A stretch of DNA of 64,000 bases from Bugula neritina. Its lineage: Eukaryota; Bryozoa; Gymnolaemata; Cheilostomatida; Bugulidae. The translations under genes were made by a program, and so were the position numbers. Within the stretch, counting starts at the first letter, position 1. Each line of letters begins with the position of its first letter. This document shows positions 36,643 through 49,862 of the stretch, piece by piece. Under the pieces are notes generated by a model that did not search any database, was not told the DNA's origin, and saw only the letters and a program-made list of their open reading frames with translations. The DNA lies in assembly GCA_964035545.1 (NCBI GenBank), contig OZ037770.1:6634229-6698228 (forward strand), read 5' to 3'.

Positions 36643-37440
36643 TGTGATAGTAAACTAACCAGAAATTGGCACTGGGTGTCTGTATGGTAACAGTCTCAAT
36701 CTGAGTTCACTGTCTTTCTCTGCAAAATTATAATATACCCCCATGGAAACATAAGTATGAAATGAAACTGCATTGTAATAGTAAGCATAGCTGATTGAAT
36801 GCCTATTGTCTTACTGTCTTGCTAAGACGCTATGTTCCTCTTAAGATAGTAAGAATTTTGTGTATATGGAAACAATATCTAAACATATGCCAATAAGAAG
36901 GCACGTGTACAGCAAAAGTATTTTAGGAAATTAAATGTTACCCTAAAACTTTTCCAATTCTAAGTTGATATTTATAACACACTACTGTTCTTTATATTTT
37001 TAAGCAAGCATTTGTCAACAAAGTATTGTTTATTCAGAGCCTTTACACTTTGTTGTAGAATGAGTTTTGAGTATACAAACATGTTATTAAAGATATATCT
37101 TTTTAGCGGTACATAAAAACAGAAAACTTTCATAAGACACAGACCAAGTTTCAGCTGCACAGCATTTCCAGCAGTTAGCTGGAGCAATGCATGACTCAGT
37201 GAGGAAAGAAATTGACAAAGAAGGCTTAAATAAATACAGTACAGTACAGTTCCACTAAATTATGTGTTATAGTGTTGGTTACAACCTCTCAATAGGTAAA
37301 GTTGATTTCAACTGCAACTTTATAGCAGCATAAACTTATTGGATTTTATTCTACATCAACCCCTCACAAGTAGTCATGAGTTGTTGGATTGCCACCTTAA
37401 GTTTACTTTTTAAAACGCAGTTATTAGTTGTAATTTTGTG

Positions 37441-37860
37441 AAAGTTTGAGATAGTGGTGGGTAACAGTGGGTAATTGAAGGTAGTGGTGGGTAGTAGTAG
37501 ATAATTGTAGGTAGTGGTGAGTAGTAGTAGTAGGTAATTGTAGGTAGGGGTGTGTAGTAGTAGGTAATTATAGGTAGGGGTGGGTAATTGTAGGTAGGGG
37601 TGGGTAACAGCGGGTAATTGAAGGTAGTGGTGAGTAACAGTGGGTAATTGTAGGTAGTGGTGGGTAGTAGTAGGTAATTGTAGGTAGTGGTGGGTAGTAG
37701 TAGGTAATTGTAGGTAGGGATGGGTAGTAGTAGGTTTTGTAGGTAGGGATGGGTAGTATACTATAGTAGGTAATTGTAGGTAGTGGTGAGAAGCAGCAGG
37801 TATTTATAGATAACTGTGAGAAGTGGTAGGTAATTGGTAGGTGAGTATTTGTGAGTAGCT
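37441..37860. repeat. About 30-bp GT-rich minisatellite, degenerate
   Basis: Variants of GTAGTAGTAGGTAATTGTAG followed by GTAGTGGTGG repeat about 13 times, with deletions. The minus-strand ORF over it (YYPPLPTIT repeats) is a by-product. Confidence 0.9.
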
Positions 37861-39435
37861 GTAAACTCTTACAGTATATTACATTCAAATTCTCATTTTT
37901 TTAAAATAAATTTGATGATGCAGGAGTTATCTACCCTCATGTTTAGATAAGCGGTGCTAAACAAAGTTGATGCTACAAAATAATGTTCTCCACATCAGTA
38001 GTAGATTTTCAACCCCACAAAAGTGAGCTCATAACATCTTTAGAATCTCATTGTAAAATAAAGCAAATTTCACTTTGTTACATTTTATATCTCCAAATGA
38101 ATTAGGCTGTCTGTAAGTGACATAGTTTGATGTAGTTACGGTAGAAACAAAATAACATAATTTTGATTGAAAAAGGTTTAGTTAATCTAGCAATTTTTAG
38201 CTTGTAGTTTTGCTCAAAATTTTAATACAAATTAGAGATTAGCTAGCTAAAAAGAGAGACAACTGTGTAGGTCTCATCCCTCTGTATCTGTGATGAAATA
38301 GCTGTCAACTCAGTTGTTTGGCAAACAATTAGTCATATGCAAAGCTGGAGTTTTCTTTTAATACAAAACTTTCTCAAAAAAATTATAATTTGAACAGCTG
38401 TCTAAAATCAAAGTAAAACTCTAACCCCTAAACAAATAACTAAGAACTCAAGCAAAGCAGCATTGTATATTACTACATCAACTTAAAGTTTTTGTAATCA
38501 GCCAATTAATCTGCAAAATTAGGTATTATAAACTCAACTTTATTCAAGATATCTTTTTTGAGTTATAGAATTCAAAATAGCTCCCGTAAAATAAAAGTAT
38601 CTTCTCAGTGTTTTACTCATATATACATTATACTTACATTAGAGGTAGTTAATTTGTTATGAACAGTGTGGTTTGGTGTGACTGAGCTCTCCGGTTTGCT
38701 GGGTTAGATTAAGTATATTTTCTTCCGTCGGAAGGAGCGATGTAATATAAGCAGATCTACTGAACACAAAAAGTTAACTTACAATGCGTCTGCAAAATAG
38801 GATATGTCATAGATACTTCAGACTGTACGCACAAAGCCAGCGAAACACTGACAACCAGATTGTTATGATAACTAAATAACTTTTGAAAACTTTTCAACGT
38901 CAAAATTAATAAATAGCTTTTAAAAAGCTAAGCTTGAATTTTAGAAAGCTTAGAAAAGTAGAGAAATTATTTTTAGGGAGTGATTTGAGGTTTGCATGCC
39001 CCCCCCCCTCCCCACTCATGTTGTAAAAGCTTAATTAGCTTGCAGGTCTATTAGCTGTTCCAAAACAAGCCTGTTGACAGTTATATAGTTTCGTGACTAG
39101 AAAACATCACACTTTTATATTCAAGCTGTTACCCCCACCACCTCTGCGCTACACCTCCTCTGTGTTTTACCCCCTCAGTGTTACACCCCCTCTATACTGC
39201 CTTCTCTGTGCTAAACAACAGGCTTCTAGGTTATAACATACAAACCTGTTAGAAGCAAATTTGCGACAGATATATCTGTAATCGTGAAACAAGATAATAT
39301 AGGCTTATAGAATGTTTAATGAAACATTGGCTTCAATGTAGTAGATTCACATCCCAACTTTTCTTTAAAAATAGAATTCTATGAAGTATGTTTGTCAAGA
39401 CTTAATTATTGCTGTATTTGCCTTGCATTGATTTA

Positions 39436-39453
39436 TTGTGACCTAGGTCACAA
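39436..39453. promoter_or_regulatory. Perfect 18-bp palindrome TTGTGACCTAGGTCACAA
   Basis: It contains TGACCT and AGGTCA back to back, the half-site of nuclear receptors in everted arrangement with no spacer. No gene start is near, so a regulatory role is only a possibility. Confidence 0.25.
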
Positions 39454-41159
39454 TTGCATTGAATATTTTCAAATTATATTTAATTAATTAGAGAAAAACC
39501 GTATAGCCACATAACTTTTGTAATTTGAAACATTATAGCAGCAACTTGGCATAAATACAAAATGATGTTAAACAATTTACTAGACTAAAATATACGTCAA
39601 TATATTTAACTATTGTAAATGCCACAGTCGACACAGAAATTATAGACTCCAAGACTAAATGGTAAATATCTGAGTTAATAACAAGATATTGTGTCATGTT
39701 TGTTGTGTGTAGAAATGTGTTTCAGTTACCTGGCGTAACAAACAGTCTGATGTTTTGTATAGCTTTGCAATCTGAGTATAGACATTAGTTTATTTAATCT
39801 ATCACTGAACTAGCAAGTAACATAAACAAATAACATTTACTAGCAACTCCTAATCTAGCAAAAAGAAACTGTTCTAAAATCCCAGTTGTACTTTTGTCTT
39901 GTTCTGACACTTGGGTGAAATCGTCAAATATTAGTCAATCACTCTCATGCAAACTATTAACTAAAAATGAATAAAGATGCACACAATTAGCTGGAGCTTT
40001 TATTTATGTAAACAGTTTCATCTCAGTTAGACGCTAGTTGTTTATTTTGGTACAATATATATTTTATGGGCAATTTATTTGAATATTATTGAAATATATA
40101 TATATTTAAGTAAATATGAATGAATTGCTTGTTATTTAGCACATAAATAAATTCCTTTGATTTCTATTAATTTACTAATTTTGCATTTTTTATAGTTTTT
40201 GTTGTTTGATGAAAAATGTTGTTTATATGTATTCATTAAAGATAATGTCTATTAAAAATTTATTACTGTTTTTTATCTCGAAAAAATCCTTAAAAGTTGG
40301 AATATTGTTCTAGATAGTTCATAAATTATTAGCTACCAGTATTAGCTATTCTACTTATAGCTATTAATATTATCATATTACTATTAGTATTAGCTATTTA
40401 GCTGTTAATACAAAGGTTAAATAGGTATGAATTTAGGTAGGTATATTACTATATATCACTTTCAAGTTTCATCTCAACAGTTACACTTACTGAGAGCTGT
40501 TGACTAATTGAACTGTTGAATTGATGACCTAACAAGTAACTGTTGAACTGATGACCTAACAAACTATGTCAATCAAGTTGATTGAGTGACTTGCACCCAA
40601 CAGTAGCTAGAAAAGTGTAGAAGTATAACTATAAGTATAAACATGTCTGAAGTCAATACCAATATCAATATGAATATCGATGGTCAACTTGAATTAGGAA
40701 AGAGAATACCAATATGTTTATTGCTAAGGTTAAATGTTATTCTAGTGAAATAGATGACTTACTGAAACTTTTCCTTGTTAGATCATCAACTTCATCTTAA
40801 AGTGCCTGCATATATATCGAATAAGATCTAAAGTTAAGATGACTGTGTTAAAACGAGTAGGATAATATTTGCATACACCGCAGTAAATATTACTCACGTT
40901 CTCAGATCACTTGGTCAAGTATTTAGTTCAAATCGATTTGCTCAGCATCTATTACATAACATCACAACGGCCACAGACAGATATTGACATTTACTTTTGT
41001 ATTCACACAATGACCCTTGGTGGCTCTTTCAGTAAGGGGTTATTACTTGATGTTTGGAGTATGTTGGGGTCAGTAGTTACCACGTGCACTGCTACAAAAA
41101 TAATATTTTAGTTATAGTTTGAGATGCATTTTATTTTATCAGTGAAAACCACACAAGTA

Positions 41160-41340
41160 AAAATGACGCAAAAGGAAAAATAGATAAAAATGTCACAGTT
41201 TCAGTGTTTGGGGTTTGTGGGGGAAAAATTTAGAGTTAGATTTGGGGGGTTTGAGTTTGAGCAAACTTAACATATATGTGCTATTTTTACCTACTTTTTC
41301 ATCTGGGCCATTTTACCTATGCCATTATTATACCTAAAGT
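41160..41340. repeat. Dispersed G-rich repeat, copy 1
   Basis: GGGGTTTG-type sequence, then AACTTAACAT, TGTGCTATTTTTACCTAC and GCCATTATTATACCT. The same order of blocks occurs at 50285-50560 and, in part, at 43596-43790. Confidence 0.65.
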
Positions 41341-41367
41341 ATATTTTGTAATATTGTAAGAGTTTTG

Positions 41368-41369
<2 letters not shown>

Positions 41370-41425
<56 letters not shown>
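41370..41425. repeat. (TA)n microsatellite
   Basis: Uninterrupted AT/TA alternation of about 55 bp. It continues at 42181-42201 on the other side of an inserted element. Confidence 0.95.
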
Positions 41426-41430
<5 letters not shown>

Positions 41431-42180
41431 GATAGTTAAGGGCATCCTCACTAAGAATATCATAAATTTCTTTCAAAATGTAGTTCAGGTTCTTGAATAA
41501 TATTGCTCTGCGGGTGGCATGCGTGTTGCCTACTTGCATTTGTTTAGCCTAAGATTAAACTACAGCCAATGAGCAGCAACCTTCATTAGGGCTGCGTTAT
41601 CTATCAACATTCCATTGTACATAAACATAAACAAAGTACAAAGCAAGCTATTCATTATAGCCTGCCAGCTAGCAAGCCTATAATTAGCATGTACGCGCCA
41701 ATATCTTCTCATCCCTAAGTGCTCATTGAAGCGTGAAGCACTGCGCGCTGCTAGTTTCTTATGAAAAAATATGGCATTTTCAGTGTATAAATCACCAATT
41801 TATGGGCAATCTAGAAGAGTTATTAGAAAATGAAAAAAAGTTGCACTGGAGAAATATCTCAGGATTCCAGCAGTGCAATTTTTATTCAGATATCATCTTT
41901 TGCTGCTGAGATATTTTACTGGTACTGAAAAGTCAGCTTTTCAGGCAAAATTGGCCAAAATTGGGCAGTTTTTTGTCTATAACTTTGCAAAAAAAATGAA
42001 AATTGAAATTTCCAAAAAAGTTGCACTGGGGAAAAACAGGATCTACAACATAGTTTTTAAATTTTGATTCTAGCACAATTAGGTGAGATTTTATTTTACT
42101 GGTACTGAATTCTTATATGATTACAATGCAAACCTCAGCAAGGCAGTTGCAGCTAAAAGGTTGCCCTTAACTATCCTGTG
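41426..42180. mobile_element. 755-bp MITE inserted in a (TA)n tract
   Basis: The ends are inverted repeats: CACAGGATAGTTAAGGGCA at 41426-41444 and TGCCCTTAACTATCCTGTG at 42162-42180, with TA tracts on both sides. This fits a TA-targeting (Tc1/mariner-like) non-autonomous element. Inside, an imperfect duplication (AAAAGTTGCACTGG...TTTTACTGGTACTGAA) covers 41836-42110. No transposase ORF. Confidence 0.75.
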
Positions 42181-42233
42181 TATATATATATATATATATA
42201 TCGAAAAGACAACTCCGCACATGGAGAAAGGAC

Positions 42234-42557
42234 AACTCCTTATTGTGCATCATAATAAGGTGCATTCATTTGCAGCAAATCAGCTATCGTGATAGTTGAC
42301 AACCGTCATAGCCAATCAGCGGAGCCACACTGGACACACGATACATTGAGATGGACGCTATTGACAATTATCTAGTTGATTGAGGGAGCTTGTATAACTC
42401 CTTATTGTGCATCATAATAAGGTGCATTCATTTGCAGCAAATCAGCTATCGTGATAGTTGACAACCGTCATAGCCAATCAGCGGAGCCAGACTGGACACA
42501 CGATACATTGAGATGGACGCTATTGACAATTATCTAGTTGATTGAGGGAGCTTGTAT
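42234..42557. repeat. 162-bp tandem duplication, two copies
   Basis: 42234-42395 and 42396-42557 are almost identical (one clear substitution, CACACTGG versus CAGACTGG). Each starts with the near-palindrome CCTTATTGTGCATCATAATA. Confidence 0.95.
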
Positions 42558-42684
42558 AACACAAAGTTGGATAGCAGCGTTGAAGTAGTGTTTCTGCTAT
42601 CAGTAATTATGTAATGTTTTTCTTACTTGGGTAGTAGTTAGGTACTTGTATGGTTCTTTTGTACAATAAACTCTTTATTACTTT

Positions 42685-43016
42685 AAAAGCCTGGCCTCAC
42701 CATTGTGAGAATGTGTGACGGTTATCCTCCAAACACATAATAAATAGTCCCATGAATGAGTCTTGCACTCAGTACAAGCAGCAGAAAATTGTCAAATAGA
42801 GAAACATAGTAAAATGAAATAATTTTTGTTGCTAAAATTCTATTGACCAATCAAATGGTACTTATCATCGATTGTGATTTTTCGTCCATCGTCATTGTTG
42901 TGTACACCCAACAATGACGGTTTCGTTTGAATTCCCTCAAATTTTCTTGTACGAATGTTTTTTCGTGTCAAATAGACGATTTCGTGTGATTCTCACCATG
43001 ATGAGGCCAGGCTTTT
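42685..43016. mobile_element. 332-bp MITE
   Basis: AAAAGCCTGGCCTCACCATT at the left end is matched by its inverted copy (ATGATGAGGCCAGGCTTTT) at the right end, extending about 30 bp inward (GTGAGAAT). No clear target duplication. Confidence 0.65.
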
Positions 43017-43595
43017 ACTTGGCTGTATTGCATTAGCTCTAAATAACTTGTAATTAGTGAAAGCGTAAATTCACAACAAAATGAATGTTTGATTATGAGA
43101 CCTTGCAGCTACTGTGTGTGTTCTGCTTTTAGAGGACACTTCAGTGTGTACTAGCCATAGTAATACAGTAAGTCTGTTGCTTGTCAATAAATATTACTAA
43201 TATTATTTGTAGTGAATGCTTAGTCTGTTTTGGCTTTTAAGTCTATCATAGTTTTCCAAACACTAAAGTGGAGAACATCTGCCATATGATTATCAAATCA
43301 GCAACCTGAGCTATTAGTTGAAATAAACTCCAGCTAACCTCTCCCCAACCCTAACCCCTTGGAAATACTAATAATATCTCATTTCAGTTTTTCCACGTTG
43401 AAACAATTTGTAAATGTTCAGCCTTTGAATGAGCACTAAAGGTATCAAGTAGATTTAATAGGTATTGGGCAATTGGCAGATTTGTTAGAAAAGACTTTTA
43501 TTTATATCTAAAATTTCCTGAAATAAAAATAAGTACAATCTGAATTAGAAAAGAAACAGGCTAATTGTTATAAGCCTTTCAGGATCTAGTAAAAA

Positions 43596-43973
<378 letters not shown>

Positions 43974-44019
43974 TAGTTTTACCAAAGCATAGCTAAAAAG
44001 CGTGTGAAATGTAAACCCA

Positions 44020-44205
44020 AGCCAGAGAGCTCAAGTGACTCTAGGGGTCACCTAAGAGTTATGAGCCTTGCTAAATGCTTATAGCAGCTTGAGTTTGTGA
44101 TCATGATGAGAGTGCTCAATCACTGAATGCCATTGCTGAACACAAAATGAGAGCATAATATCTCATTCTGTGTACAGCAGCTGTTTTGAGAGTTGTCCCC
44201 TCATC
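44020..44205 (-). repeat. Dispersed repeat, reverse copy of the 21460-22017 family
   Basis: CTCAAGTGACTCTAGGGGTC, the TGATTGAGCACTCT-complement block and the AACAGCTGCT-complement block occur in the reverse order and orientation of 21715-21905. Such copies define a mobile or duplicated family with at least two locations in the window. Confidence 0.7.
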
Positions 44206-44395
44206 ATTTAATATATAAATATAATTATATTATACATATATATTTGTTTATTTATCTATTTGTTTTTATATATAAACATATAAATTCTACAATTTTGGTT
44301 TGTATTGAAATTCTGCTAATTTAAATGTAATTAAATCTTTATTAGCATTTCTTAGAGACTTGGGAGTTAAAAAATAATATAACAACTGCATTGCA

Positions 44396-44575
44396 GTTAT
44401 TGGTATCCAAGATCGTCACCATAATATATTGCAGCTATTGGTATCCTAGATAGTCACCATATTGCAGCTATTGATATCCTAGATAGTCACCATATTGCAG
44501 CTATTGGTATCCTAGATAGTCACCATATTGCAGCTATTGATATCTTAGACAGGCACTATATTTTTAAGACCGACT
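44396..44575. repeat. 33-bp tandem repeat, about five copies
   Basis: Units contain ATTGCAGCTATTGGTATCCT and AGATAGTCACCAT, with period 33. The first and last units are diverged. Confidence 0.9.
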
Positions 44576-45561
44576 GCACTCTACATTCAACTTTTTAGTT
44601 TATTGGAAGAAGGGGTAATCAACGTCCTGTTCATTTCCAACATAATAATATTACAAATATGATAAAATATCATGAAAACCAACTTGCATGTGAAATGAGC
44701 TAAACCACTGCCAATACTTTGAAGTCTGCTTCAGAAATTCAATCTGTTTCCTGCTAACTCAGCAAATAGCAAACCTGTATGATAATATGCCAGTAATGCT
44801 ACTTATTATTGTGATGATTATTGAGAGTTATCCTCTATTGCTGATAAGGTGTCATTTGTCTTTGCTAAAGTATTAAAGCTTAGGCTTGTAAATTGTTTAT
44901 ATGGGATGTGTTTTAACAAAATGTTCTACAGAATAAGTCTTAATAAGTTAACATGCAACTCTGTTTCTAAGTTGAGTATAAATTCCTATACCGGGTGCCT
45001 GATTATAACTGAGAGAAGAGACTGCAGCAAATAAAACAATGTAACAATAACTAATTCAAATTTATTATAATTAATTCTTACATGAATATTTGTACTATAG
45101 TTGTCTTCCCAAATTATGTGTTTAATGGGCTCATAAATTCATAAACTTTATGTAAACAAATGTTTAATATTAATTTGACTCAAATCTTACATGTGCCATG
45201 ATACTGATTATAATATTATTGCGCAGGGTTTTCAAACCTGGGAGTAGGTTATATGGGAGATTTGCATATACTTGTATTTTCACACAAATGATAAACATGC
45301 TTGTATTGTTGAGCATTCTATAGGCCATTCAAGGGCTCCTCAAATTAAGAACAATGCAGAGCTGGAAGCTTACAAATATCGTAACAAAAATCAACTAGTA
45401 ATGTGACACTCAAACAAGTGGCAAGTGTATCATCCATGTTTACAGGAGAATAAGCAGTAGTGTGATAATAGATAGGAGTTGCTAACTAATGAACTATCCT
45501 GCAGTATAAAGTAGTATGCAGTATACCACTATCTACTATATACAACAGTCATACTACTGTA

Positions 45562-48480
45562 TCATGACCACCCCATTACTTTCTGGCCCATGCGGCCAAT
45601 CATTGTTGTAGCATTCTTTAGTGCATTTTCATTGTAGAACTCTCTCGGATCCGGATAAGTGAAGTGCACTGAATATACCTCTTCCCAGTCAAATTCAGAA
45701 TGGAAGTTTGGTTTGGTATATCCATCCATCCAAGGTGGATGACAAGTCTGTTGCCAGCATATAACTTGGAACTTCCTGTCTAGCTTTACAGTCTCGGGGT
45801 ACTGCTCATACAGTTTGTAGGGCACCAGCAGTCCTGTGTAGTAAAACCCACCCTTCTTTCCAAAGTCTTTGTATTTCTCAAGCCACATTGATATAAACAC
45901 TGAATGGCGTTTTGCTGCTAAAACTCCTGGATTTATCACCTCGGGGAAGGTTTGAGCTTCATTAGGAATGAACCAATCATAGCCTAATACAGCGTCATAT
46001 CCCATTATTGCTTTGTCAATTGGCCGGGTAAATATTGCATCCCAGTCTATGAAAACGCCTCCATAGAGATACAAAAAGTATACACTCAGGATGTCTTTAC
46101 CATGAAACTTATCATTCTCATCAACAGGGTTGCCAAATACTGTTTGTATTGGAGGACAATATACAAACTTGACTTTGTTAGTGTTCAGTAACCTCTTCCA
46201 GTAGTCCCCTGTGGGTTCAATGTCACCATGTACATACACCATGTCAACTTGAAGTATGGATATCATACTGTATACACTCAGGTAAATGAAAAAGTTTATT
46301 TTATTTTCACCTATAAGGTAAAAGTGTCCAATGTTAGGTATTGGATCAGTCAGATCATATTTAGGCTCCTTTTTCTCTTCTGATCCATAAAACAGCTTCC
46401 TGGCTATTTTTGCGAACTGAGTGTTTTCGGTCATGATGTCACGAGGGTACAGTTTATCCACATCCATTGAGACGCAAAAATCTCCTGAGGATTCAGATAT
46501 TCTGTTGTGGTTGGCACAAGCATCAGCTCCAACAGGATGCACAATGTGCTCCGGCATAACTTCCTTTCCCACCAGAACGCCAGGGACACCATTAGAACGG
46601 ACAAACGCATGAGACTTTTTAGTTCGAAACTTATTGACTGGTTGGCGCAAAACAATATTTTCATTGATGAAAATACCTCCGTATTGAAAGGATTTAAAAA
46701 TAGACGATAGATAGTTTGCTTGTTGATAAATATCCACACAAGCTGTTGGTGGAGAAATGGTTTCAGGAAGGATGGCCACTTCAAAGTTATAGAAAGTGGT
46801 TTTGAGTTGAGTCAACCAGTTATTATACAGGTCTTCTATGGGTGGCTTACCGGGCCAGTGGTACAAAATAACCTTTATTGGTTGCTGCACTTTGATGGCA
46901 CTCAGCACTGAAAGCATGTGTTTGAATTCAAACAGGCGATTCTTTCTGCACCAAATCAAAAACACTACGTTAGCTGCCCCTTCATAGGCGCCAACAATCT
47001 CACTAGATTCTGGTGTACCATCAAAACCACCATATAGCATCAATGGATATTTTAACTCTCTGCTTTGGCTATGGACGTCATTAGAGCTGGCAAACACATC
47101 TTCCTGAAAAAATAGAATATTTAATTTTATAATACATAAACTGTTTGTATTATTGAAGTAATAAATTTTCTATTCAGAATTTTATTTAAAAAAATGGAAG
47201 TTTATTTGGAAAGTTGGCTTGAAAGGCTAATGAAATGCTGGACACAACATTTATAAACAACATACCATAAGTATGTACTAAATGCTAACCTATGAATATC
47301 TCATTTGCATACACGCCACTTGCTATAAACTATTAATATAATTAGTTCAATGCCAAAAATGACCGAAGCCATTTTTTTTTCTTATTATAATGTGAAAAAT
47401 ACAAATTTAATGAATAAATAACAAACGCTAACTTATTAATTATTACACATAAAATAGTAAATTAATATATAAACAAACTGAGATAAAAATAGGCAACACT
47501 GAATACCAAATTGTCACCTTTGTTTTCAACAGACATTCATTGTGTATGCAAAAAAGTATTTTATCTTCAAACAAAGTCATAACAATTTTTTTAACTCAAC
47601 TGAATTCTAAAATACTGAACAAACTAAGGTAAGGAAAGCCAATATTGTTTCACATGAAGATGACACCCTGAAAATATTGATTTATATCAACACTCCCCCC
47701 TCCTCCTCTCCCCCTCCTCTCCCCCTCCTCTCCCCCTCCTCTCCCCCTCTTCTCCCCCTCCTCTCCCTCTCTAAAGCATGTTGTAATGTTTGTACTATAT
47801 AATGGAAAAGTGCTGCTGCAGTTTTAATTTGTATTTGATGTCAGTGTTAGTGTAGTAATCAATAATAAATTGCATTATGAAACACTACATGTTGACCCTT
47901 TTCTAATATTATGTAATATTGTATAATATTACATAATATTATATAATATACTAGGTGTCAAGTCAGTGTGGCTTGCGCACAGACTACACAAAATTGGCCA
48001 GTAAGCAACAACAATTTCGCAGTAGCTTTTGTAGCTGAAAATAATCAGTTGAAATTTAGTAGTCAAAGTGTTGAAAACATAATGTTGTTTAAATAATCAA
48101 ATCACTCTACACTTAGTTTTGTGTTTTAGAAACTAGAGGTTTAGTATGAGATAATTCTGACGTTAACATTGCATAAAGTGAGTACAAAGGATATACACAA
48201 TAACCAGGTTTACTTAGCAGCTCAAACACCTCACCTGTTTGTTTCTGTCATCAACAGGTACAGGAGATGTCCTCTCAACATACACAACTCTTTCTACTAT
48301 CTTCTCCTTTAGCTTCGAATTTTGCTTTGGGCAGTCTTTGAAGCCATTAAACTGTCCACCAAGTATTTTCTTGTCAGTAGATGGGGTAGTTAGCACGAGA
48401 AGGGCAGCCAACAGAAATACAAGAAAGATACAAAAAGATATTGTAGAAACATTACACTTATGTTTCAAGCTTGTCAGCAT
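45562..48480 (-). CDS. Type II membrane glycosyltransferase, GT32 (Gly_transf_sug) family, two-domain
   Basis: Exon 1 is 48480-48235, exon 2 is 47103-45562; 1788 nt, 595 residues, donor CAG|GTGAGG and acceptor TTTTTTCAG. The chosen ATG gives 11 cytosolic residues and a signal anchor (about 12-32, STISFCIFLVFLLAALLVL), then a stem: the layout of Golgi glycosyltransferases. The C-terminal half (about residues 335-560) has the family core IGENKINFFIYLSVYSMI, YVHGDIEPTGDYW, YLYGGVFIDWDAIFTRP (the DxD metal/nucleotide-sugar motif at 435-437) and NPGVLAAKRHSVF. The N-terminal half (about 120-270) repeats the same order (NVVFLIWCRKNRLFEFKH; ILYHWPGKPP; FQYGGIFINENIVLRQP), but NEN replaces DWD. Likely role: sugar transfer from a nucleotide sugar to glycan or lipid in the Golgi; acceptor unknown. 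A pyrimidine tract lies in the intron. Confidence 0.87.
47692..47772. repeat. Homopyrimidine tract, CTCCTCTCCCCC repeats
   Basis: About 80 bp of almost pure C/T with a 12-bp period, in the intron of the glycosyltransferase gene. Mirror-like pyrimidine tracts of this kind can form triplex DNA. Confidence 0.9.
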
Positions 48481-49862
48481 TATGCTAGTCTTGCCTTTAC
48501 TAGTAAATCTACTAATTAAACAACGGAGTTTGCTCACTGAGCTAGTAATCTTGTGCGTGAATAGAAACTATAGAGCCCGGTTCAGCCTATTGATTCCATT
48601 TCAATAGAAGAAAGTACGTGCTTTTATAAGCAGTTGTGGGTGTGGTCAAACGATGAGAGCATGTCTACTGTAAAAACTCAAAAATGAACATGAAATACAA
48701 TTTTAGCTGCTTTAACATGGCTAGCCTAGTGAGTGCAGTCAGAGCATTTATTCAAGACTCTGTAGGACCAGCTGAGGAAAACTGTTTTTTTACCATTAAA
48801 TATGTAGCTTTTTAGCTTGTTGAAAGTTAGTTGGGAAGCTTTTGTTAGTGCAATATAATACCAAATATTGCTAAATATTGTTATTACAGTCTTAAACAGC
48901 TGAGTGAATTGTGAATAATACCTTGGAAGAGTAGTCAAATTTGAAGGGTTACACAAGGTACCCGGATAATTTCTTCCAGAGAGATTTTGAACACTACATG
49001 TCTAGACGTGTACAGATAACGAATTATACTGTATGTGGATTTATTATAAGTACTATAAGCCTAAAAGTTTACGAGATATAAAATAATATATAGTATATGT
49101 ATAACATTCAACAGAAAGGGATAAATGTTAAACTGGTAGTTATATGCCTTATGCATATTTAAATATACATTTTAGGAGTTGTCTTTCTTTTTTTGCTTTT
49201 GAGCTTTTTCTAAGTTGAATTATGTTTATAGTGTTTTGAACTTGTTAAAATATTTAAAAATATAAAAGCAACTAAATGAAGTACAAAAATAGAAGATTAT
49301 AGCGAGGAACTATTTTATATAGCTTTTATTAGATGCTGTAACTCATTAAAATGCAGCTTTTAATTTTTATGTCATAAATACAGACTAGCATCTTAAATCG
49401 TAGACGGCAAGAGGCAGGATATTCTTTGACAGAAGGCAAAGTAATTATTGTAGAAACATCGCTGCCTTGAATTGCTAGACTACTACTGCCAGTGATCTCT
49501 TTATTATTTTAACTAGCTTCAAAACATTTCTTGCAGGGTACATGCAAAAGAGGTTTTGAAAATTGAGAAATTATAATGATGGTGCTTTTCAATATTCAAT
49601 AGCCCATGTGGTTTATTTAAATTTTAAAGGAAGTTTCAGTGAAGTACTTGCATATGTTAGCAACAATTGAAATCCTTAAGCATGCAATGGATTAACTGCT
49701 GTTTCTTTACTAGACAATTAAAATATATTTTAGTAAATATTTGACAGTCTGATAACAATAGCTGTAGGTATTATTGAGAGGATGATAATAGCTGTAGGTA
49801 TTATTGAGATGATGATAAATAATGCTTTCTTGTGGAAGTTGAACTTTTCTCTTTCACAAAGA
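48481..49862. other. Divergent intergenic region between glycosyltransferase (-) and LRR receptor (+)
   Basis: Promoters of both genes should lie in this 1.4-kb AT-rich interval. The glycosyltransferase frame stays open upstream to 48537 without another ATG. A 30-bp direct duplication (GATAATAGCTGTAGGTATTA) lies at 49750-49810. I see no promoter element that I can support. Confidence 0.4.

Larger units (their letters stand above)
36643..41149. other. Gene-poor region
   Basis: No gene that I can support. It holds the 30-bp repeat at 37441-37860, an 18-bp perfect palindrome at 39436-39453, C-rich runs near 39000 and 39130-39190, and a 24-bp direct duplication (CTGATGACCTAACAA) near 40520-40565. 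Confidence 0.5.

Noticed and set aside
37568-37888. 106-residue ORF with YYPPLPTIT repeats
   Set aside because: By-product of the 30-bp repeat; no start context or splice structure supports it.
40911-41111. 66-residue plus-strand ORF
   Set aside because: No recognisable motif, no splice partners; could not be supported.
46421-46911. ORFs in other frames inside the glycosyltransferase
   Set aside because: Shadows of the 514-codon exon; no motifs.
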